DNA of 64,000 nucleotides, from positions 27,905,552-27,969,551 of the forward strand of contig CM054153.1 in assembly GCA_028751875.1 (NCBI GenBank). The letters are read 5' to 3'. Position 1 is the first letter of the stretch. Each line of letters starts with the position of its first letter. The position numbers and the translations under genes are program-made. Shown here in pieces: positions 13,511-22,500 of the stretch. The DNA is from Rapana venosa. Its lineage: Eukaryota; Mollusca; Gastropoda; Neogastropoda; Muricidae. Under the pieces are notes generated by a model that saw only the letters and a program-made list of their open reading frames with translations, was not told where the DNA came from and ran no database searches.

Positions 13511-16500
13511 ACTCCCTCACCCCCATCTCTCTCAATACATACACTCTCCGTCCTCCCTCTCCCCCCTTCTCTCAAACACTTCTTCTGTCTGTCTCTTTCT
13601 GTCTTTCTTTCACACACACACACACACACCTTCGGATGAGACTATAAACCGAGTCCCGTGTGCAACGCACGCAGAACATCTTGCGCACACGTTAAATCCT
13701 GTTCCACTTTCATAGAGTAGCCATTGTGTGCCGTGGGAGCCAGATGACAGAAATCACAAATCCGCATACACACAGGACTGATGTAAAAAAGCACATAAGT
13801 GCTTATTCCATATCCCGATATAAAAGAAAAAATAAAATAAACCACACACACCATTCACATTCTCCCTCCCTGTCTCTGTGTGTCACAAACACACACGCGC
13901 CACCCAGCCCACACACACACACACACACACCACACACGACACCAGCACGCACACACACACACACACAGCACACAACACACACACACACAGTGTTCTCTCA
14001 TTACAAGAATTGTTTATGTCCACTGTCACTGCCCTTGTAATGTGAAAATCTGTGCCCTTAGTGGTACTGTCAGCCTTCCTCCCTCTCCACTACCCATCTC
14101 CTCCCCCCTCCCCCCTGTAACCCAGTGGGATGAAACTTATCACTGAGTAGGCACATGGTATTGAGAACAGTCCTGAAAAAAGGGGGTAAAATATAACACA
14201 GAGCTCTAAACTTATTTAGAATTTGAGAAGCAAGAGATGCAATGAATGGACAGGTGAGCTTTCATGATCACTTAGTTTTAGTGTGTAGCATTCTATGCTA
14301 ATTGTTAATTTTATTTGGGGATTAATTGCAGCAAAAATATTATTGATTTCTTATTTTTCATTTGCTGGAGTAGGCAGGTCTGATTAAGGCTTAACAACCT
14401 CAGTTGAAGTTACACACTGGCAGGTCAGAGGGAGTGAAAACGTGATTAATCAGAGAGCGGTCTTATTCAGAATCAGTGTACAGCTTGGCTTTTCTTTAAA
14501 TTTTTGGCTGTCCATTGTGGGATTCAAGGTTTAGGTCGGTTCTGACCCTTATGGTGGTTGGCCAAGGTATTGATACAAGGAATTAAGGAATTGAAAGATA
14601 ATTCTCAGGTCAAATCCCCCCCCCCCCCCTCAAACAAAAACAAAAACAAAAAATTCCATTGGCTTTTATGGTTGGCCAGGGTGTTGATGCAAGGAATGAC
14701 AGTAGAATTGATTTTATTCTCAGTTTTGATATAGTAGCACAGTTTTAATCCGAGATTAAAAATGGTACGAGGCGACAGCCCCGATATGGTCTATGTGGTC
14801 AGAAGGGCTAAAAACAAAAAGACTGGAGCGTAGTGAAAAGGTATAGCAGTGAGTATATGAACAGCTTTTCTGTAAAACAGGGAAGACCATTATCAGAATC
14901 TGATCATATCTTCCATATCAATTTACACCCTGTATGAAACATTGATAGCTTAAAACTTGACTGTTGCGCCCTTCTCTTGCTAGTACCGCAACACAGTTTG
15001 GCAGAAAAGTGGTTTGCGTGGTATTGTTTCTTACGGTAAAAATAATGCACAGCAGTAACTGATACAGAAGGGAAATAATAACCAGTGGATAAAAAATAGG
15101 GGATATTGGTAAAATGGCCATGGTTGCGTGTGGAAAATTGATTTGTGAAGAAAACCAATAAGCGACGTGTAGGTGACTTGGTCCAGATAGGAGACTTGGT
15201 CCAGATGTTGAAATTATACATTTGAACTTAGCAGTGTCCCCCAGCACATGATCTCATCCCAGACAACGAGTTTCATATTTCCCTTGGCTTGCCTTTGCTG
15301 CCTTGCTTCTGCCCCATCTCTCACACACACGTATTGCAAAATATCACTTGGATGGATCCTGTTCTGGCTGTAACTTTCCACAAGCTACTAGTTATGCTGT
15401 TTTGATTTTTCTGACTTTAATTTTTTTTTCCGGGGGTGGGGGTGGTTTAAAGAGAACTTGCATGTTCCCCTCTATTGAGTGAAAGGGGAAACCAAAAAAG
15501 AACAAAAGGGGATCAAAATTAAATTCCATGTACACTTATAATGCCCTGCCTCATGCTACATTTTTTTACAGAGAAGAGACAAAAGGTTTTTTTTCATTGA
15601 ACAAAATTATTTTTGTGGTTCAGTCTCTGCTTCACTGTTATTTCCATGTACATTTAGATTGGACCAAAAACAGTAGTGTAGTTGAGTGTAGAGTTTCTTG
15701 ACCCTGGATTGACCAAGCAGTTTTTTTTTTTGGTTTTTGTTTTTTTTGGTGGTGTAATAATAAAGTATATGCTTGTATGGACTTGTCATGCGCTGTTCGA
15801 TGTTTGAAGATTGTTTTGTAATGCACAAAAGAAAAACCTCAAGCAATAAATTTAGCAGAAGGGTTATTATCCTTAGAACAGCTTTGTTTCATTTGCAGTC
15901 AAGAGTTTGATAGTCACAAGATAATGTCCTGAGCTGTACTCCACTGCAGAATGGAAAGACTGGTGTAAATTGGCGCGGTTGGTTATTGTGTATTGGCGCG
16001 GTTGGTTATTGTGTTTCATATAACTTATGTGGCGACAGTCCGGGTGTGGATGGCCTTTGTGGTTGGCTGGGCAAAGAGTAACCTGAATGTTTTTGCTCCC
16101 TGATGGTTGTACACATTTAAAAATAATTTAATAATGCAAGTTGTTGTTTTCGTTTCTTGTTTTCCTCCTTCAGATTTCACCCAGTGATAACAGTCCTCCA
16201 TGTGTATACATGTATTTGTGATTCTGCCTGGGGTGGTTATCCACGGTTCTGTTGGAAACAGGCTTTGTGTGAAATGAAACAATGGCTCCTTCATAAAAGA
16301 TTAAAAGTAAAAGTCCCCCCCCCCCCCCCCCCCAAACAAATGCTGCTAAAACCTTTAGTAGAACTTGGTCTCTCTTTCAGTAGACGTCCTTTTTTGTGGA
16401 AAAGTTTTAACTCAAAGAAAGGGGAGTTAGGGGGTTAGTGTGTCTTTCTGATTTAAGTGTAAAATTGTGTCGACAGTTCTATTTAGCTGAAATAAAGATG

Positions 16501-19500
16501 GTGCTTGTTTATTGTAGAGTTCTAAATTTCCAGTCGTTTGACCATTCTGAAGAACGCAATGAAAATGGGCTGATCTGTTTAGATGTTACTGTGTTGTTTT
16601 TGTTAGCAATACTAAAGTGTTGAATTGCAGATATTTTAAAGAAGAATTTTATAAAAGAAGGAAACAGAAAGAGAGGTAGGAGGTTAGGTAGACGTTAATG
16701 AAGTCCCAGAGGTAAATGCCGTTACAGTAGATGATGTAACATTTTGAGAAAGGGGGTTATGCGTGTGTTGGGTAGAGAGGTGTGCTCCATGAATAAATAG
16801 CTTGGAGAGTGACTGTTGTCTTGGAAGGGACTGAGATGGGGAGGTGGTTGTTGTTGGACCAAGACTGAGGGTGATTCAATGCAGTAGTATAAGATCTGAT
16901 GTACAGTACAGTTCTTGGTTTGGTGACTGGTATCTTTGTGTAGGAGATGTCTGAGACTCTCCAAATAGGTTTGCATGTTCATGAATTTTTCCAAGTGGTA
17001 TGGTCAACAGGACTTGCGTCCCCATAGGTCTAACTCCCACTCCTGTCTCATGTGATTCAGGCTTTGCCTTTAGAAGATGGAAGCTTCCGAATATGCCTCT
17101 GTTGGTGGAGCTTGCTGCATCATGTCCAGTGTTGCAAGGATTCGTTGCCTAGAGTTGTAGTAAGCCTCTTCAGTGTCTAGTGTTTTGTTTCATTAGGGTT
17201 TCCTTGGGGGCACAGCTTCTACAGTGTCACCTTCCACACAGAAGTGGAGATTTTGTTTATAAACACCAAGGTGCTTCTTTAGTTTGGTGTAGTAGTTTTG
17301 TAGTTTCACTGTGGTCCTGTTGTCACATCTTCCCATAACACAACATGATAGGTGGTCAGGCTTTGTATTGTATTGTGAACTACTCTGAGTCACAGCACGG
17401 CACGTTGCCACAAGAGCAGTGCCACCTATCTTTTTTTTTCCTTTTCCTGTCTGCATATGTATTTCATTTTCTATCAGAGTGGTGTTTGCTACAGAATTTT
17501 GCCATTGACAATTCTCAGGTTGCCACGGATATTGCGCATGGGACCTGTTTGTCTCATCCGAAAGACTAGCTCCCAGACCACCACTCATAGTTTGTGGATG
17601 AAGGAAAAGTTTCCAGCACAACCAGGATCGAGCCACCACATACTTGAAACCATGCTTTCTAGGCAGGTGCATTACCTCTAGACAACCGATCACGTAAAGG
17701 CATGATAGCATCAGCCATTCTTGTGCACTAAAGATGAGAGAGGATTAGTTTGTATCAGTTCAGTCAATCAGTCATATGTGTAAACAGGAAGGTGAGCTGT
17801 TGATTTCAGTTCCAGATATGCATTTCTCTGTAAAGGTTTTCTTGGTGTGTACCACTACTGGGGGAAATACTTATAAGAGATAAGGGCATGGTGCCCAGAG
17901 CTATTTATTGTTTGACTCTGAGGTACCTGATTTTGTTTTCTTGTTTCTGACACGATGACCGCTGCCGCTGTTTGATCTCATCTGTGGTTTGTTATTACTT
18001 ATTCGTTGTTCTGTTTTCTGGATATGTCTGGAGCAGTGTCATGTTGGCAGGTTTTTGAAGTTGTATTTGCAACCTTGTCTGGATGCAGGTGGATGGGTAC
18101 ATCAAGATAGGGGAGAGAAGTATAGGATGTTGAAAGTGCATTTTTCGTGGCATAGTGAACAAAGTACTCTTCAATGAGATTATTGTGGAAAATGAAAAAG
18201 AAGACATAAATACTTGATATAGGATCTTCATTTTTCCAGATGTACAGAAGCACAGATTAAAATTGTACAATAAATGTAGGTTCACAGTTGATTGTAACTT
18301 TCTTTTGAATGGATCAGGTAAAATTAACTTTCCATTGGATTGATCAGATAAATGCTTCTTCAACTTTGAAGGAAATGATATGAATGTATCTTCGCATACC
18401 TTTTGGGAAAAGAAAAGGAAGTTAACACATATGTCCAGAAAGTGAGAAGTCGTATTGTTAGCACCATGCATATATTCTCTTAAGACGGTAATGTTGTGCT
18501 AATTATACATATCAGTTCTGTGAGATATCACCTTTTATAAGAAACAGAAGCAGAAAAAAAAAGGATTTTTGTGGTAAAGGTTCTCAAGAAAAATTTCCTT
18601 CAGATAAACATGTGATGCTATTATAAATGTCAGCAGTAGTAGAGCCTTCAGCAAGAAACGAACAGATACAGCCTCCATATACGCAAATTATAATGTTTAA
18701 GAATTTGTTTCTTAGCATTGAGCATACATTTTGGGAAGGTGATTTTTCTCTGAATACATCACATGAAAGTTTTATTTATTTTTTGTTTGACATCACAGGT
18801 AAAATAGGTGTGTGTGTGTGGTTTGTGAAAACGGATGAATGGCATTCATGAAGTTTTACCCCCCTTTCTTTCTGTAGTTAAAGAACAAATCTGACAAAAG
18901 AGGTGAGAACAAAGCATAATACATTATCACAAAACATTGAAGTAGGTGTGAGAGGAAATGCATCAAGTACTGGAACCATTCCAACAGTGAATGTTCAACA
19001 ACAACAAAACAAACTCTTGTGGCAGCTTGCTTGGTATGTGGAGTGCAATCAATGTTTGTTATGTCATGATACCAAGCGTGTTATGTGTTAATAATTAATG
19101 ATGGGTAGATTTCTGTATCTGTGGTTGATATGTGGAAGGTAGCAAGGAACGTAGCACAGAATGGAGTGGCGTCCTAGGAGTAGCATGCACCAGCTGTGAT
19201 GCAGTGTAAACGGTTCTGAGGAGCTGTGTAAATACGTTATTTTATGTACATGTACATATGAAAACATGTGATTATATCTTTTACTTTTTTTTTAACAGAA
19301 AACTTTAATTTTTTCAGTTGACTAAATTGTTTATTTTAGTTTATTATTATTTTTAACCCTTGTGCTGATAGCAGTACTGCTTGTTTTTGTCCCACCTCGT
19401 CTTAACAGCACTTGAGAAAAGTTATTGTTGATATATATATATATATATATGTCAAAGCGAAGTAGAGAGGAGTAGGAAGTAAATTTACACATAAATTAAA

Positions 19501-22500
19501 GCAAAAAATCATGAAGGTACTCCATAGGATGTGTGCAGGCAGTAATATCATGTTTGTCCTGAAGAGATGTATGAATGTGTGTACTTAACTTGAATTGCTT
19601 TTATGAATAACACTGCGTACTTAAATCTCCATCTAATGTGCTAACGGAATGATGTGTTTGCTTTTAGTATTTATGCTAATTAACCACCATACTGCCCCTT
19701 TGGTTGATGTCTGCTAAAAAGATACTCAGTGATCTGTCTAAAAAGAGAAATGGCAAGTCTGTTCAGATGACGGCTGAACGTGTTTTATCAGTTTCCCATC
19801 ATGCATCTAAAACTTCTTTTTTTCATCATGAGCGAAAGTGAAATGTCAGCTTGTAATAATGGTATGTAATGATGATGGCTAGTTTCTAGTTCAGAAGACT
19901 GAAGTCTTAGTTCCTCTTTAAGCAAAATTTGATTCTAGAGAAGCAGTGTTAACTCGTGCTTTAAAATAACCAGTTATCCATCTTTTTTCCATTTCAGTTC
20001 TGGGCAGTCCGCTTTGCCTTTATTACAGCAGCAGTTTAACTGATCAATGCTAACCTTTCCAAATAAAAAGGTGCACAATCAGAAATTATGTCCTGAATGA
20101 TCGTTAGTTGAAAAACAGTAATTTCACGTAAAGGGTTGGATAGGATATCAGTGACAAGCACAAAGTCAACTGCTGTCTTTGTGACCAAAAAATGAAGAGT
20201 TGATGAAGCGGAGGAAATGGGAGGCAGGCAGTTTACAGGCATCGAAAGAAAGAAACTGGGGGTGGTACCTGTTGTATTTTCTGGCAGAAAAGCCTGTAAA
20301 TTACTGTTCCAGGAATATGAATCAGCACTGAAGTCTCCAGATGGGGTGATGTTTATCCATGTTGTTTTTACACAGTTCATTCAGAGTAGGACATGTGCAT
20401 ATGCTGTAAATGTTGGCTACCAAGAAAAATGCCTGGTTGTGATCTGACTTGACATTTCTGTTTGTAAAAAACCCAGTAAGATGCACTTTCCATAGGTGTT
20501 CACCCCCTCCTCCCTTGAATGTTCCATGTGTAAGCCGCAAGTGTCTGAAGTCACTGGCCAGTTCCTTGCCGATGGTTCTTTTTTCATCTTGTGATTGAAG
20601 TCAGATGTTAATTTGTTGAGCACTGTTGTACACTGTAGAACTCCGTGTTGTCTTTTACCTGGCGACTTGAATAGCCAACATGGGCATAGTAGCTATGAAT
20701 GATCAGGTCATTAGGTCATGTAGAAGATTAGGTTTTGATGTGTGCACATCATACTTTAAAGAACGATGAATCGATAGAAGAGAGCCCCCTTTTTGGTTTT
20801 CCTTGCTGGTTTACTGCTGTATTTTGTATTGGAATAAGATGTACTGTAAAAAAACAAACAAAAACAAAAAAACCAAGAGGCAAGTTTTCAGTTCTGTTGA
20901 TGTTGACATTGAAGCCATGGTGATTATTTGTCCGTGATGAAAGAATGATTGTTTCTATAGAAAAGACTTTTGTGTCAGTTGGACAATGAATAAATGAGTT
21001 TTCTACCTAATCCGTGAGTAAAATGTTTGATGTAAGAAATAAAGAAATATTTCTGATCTTGAGTTGCTGTGTGTGTGTGTGCAAAAGTTTGAGAAAGTGT
21101 GGGGAGATTGACTTAAAATTTAAATTAAAAAAAAAAAAATCTACGAAGTTTCTGCTGCAAGACAACTTTCAGGTTTGTGACTTTTTTTTCATCCGAAGGT
21201 TGGGTTTTGGGGTGGGTTTTTTGTTGGTTTTTTTTGGTGGCATTTATGGCTCACCAACTTAGCTAGTTTGGTTGCAGGTAAATTCAATGGGAAGGATTTT
21301 TAGTTGAAACTGGTTCAAAAATTCTCTTTCACAGTTGGATCCTGGAGATCATGTTCACCAGTCCATCAGCTCAAGCAAGAGTGCGTCACAGTGCTTGAAG
21401 CAAAATATTCACTGCACGTCTAAAGCTGAATCGATTCGTTGTAGTAGAGTACCAGTCTAGGCAGAATCAAGTTGATAGGTATGGGAAAGAGACCATAATT
21501 TTAATTTTGAAGAAAAAGGTTGTTCAGCTCAAACACTGTTCAGCGGAAGGGTGTGAGGTAAAGATGGGTTTTTTTGGTTGGTTTTAGGGGATTGGGGTTT
21601 TTGTTTTTGCTTTTAAAAAAATGTAATTTCTGGGGGGTGTTGGTTTTTTTGTTTTGTTTTTAGTGAATCTTATTGATCTTGAAGAACCCTGATTGCAGTG
21701 TTCATATTGTGAAGGTGTTCAGAGCGCTGTTGTATTTTTGTGTGTGATTGTTTCTGATGAATGAACGAGTGTGCTTCATTTAACATTAATTTTTTTTTTT
21801 TAAATTGCAGGTTAAAGTGTGAATTTGTGAACCTACAAAAGAAGAGTTTTGAGCCACCTTGTTCTTATGCATATTGTCATATGTTTCTGAGCATGTTTAA
21901 TTTTCATGATGAGGTTTTTAAATCTAAAATGTTCATTTATTTTGTTTAAAAAAAATATTAAGTGTATTTATTGTATTTTATTAAAATGTGCTTTTAAAAA
22001 ATAATTTCTAGTTTGGGGGAGGGGGGAGTTAGTGATACCTATTGATCTTGAAGAACCCTGATTGCAGTGTTCATATTGTGAAGGTGTTCAGAGCGCTGTT
22101 GTGTGTGTTTGTGATGAATGAACGAATGTGCTTCATTTAACATTAAAAACAAAAAAATATGCAGGTAAAAGTGTGAATTTGTGAACCTACATAAGAAAAG
22201 AGTTTAGAGCCATCTTGTTCTTATGCATATTGTCATATATTTCTGAGCATGTTTAATTTTCATGATGAGGTTTTTAAATCTTAAATGTTGATTTATTTTT
22301 AAAGAAAAAGTGTATTTATTGTATTTTATTGAAATGTGCTGAAAACATTTTTTTTTCTGTCTGTGATGCAGCCATGCAGGGGGCGCCAGCAACGGCCCCA
22401 AAGCAGGCCATCAGGGGAAGCACTACCGCCCTCCCCCCCACAAGGAGGGCGGGGGACGTCCCGACCACAACGCTACGCAAAGCACACACCGCCCGCCCCT

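Larger units (their letters stand above)
8875..22371 (+). other. CHD1: CHD1 intron, phase 2, 13.5 kb, host of a nested gene
   Basis: This is the longest CHD1 intron in the window. It hosts the psq/CENP-B/PHD coding unit (9237-12056), several repeat copies, a possible LINE endonuclease fragment and a 369-bp-period tandem duplication just before the next exon. I see nothing I can support in 8875-9236, 12057-13185 and 17711-20020. Confidence 0.85.

Noticed and set aside
12999..13715. 238-residue His/Pro/Thr-rich frame
   Set aside because: It crosses CT, CA and poly-C repeats and then a SINE tail; not a gene.
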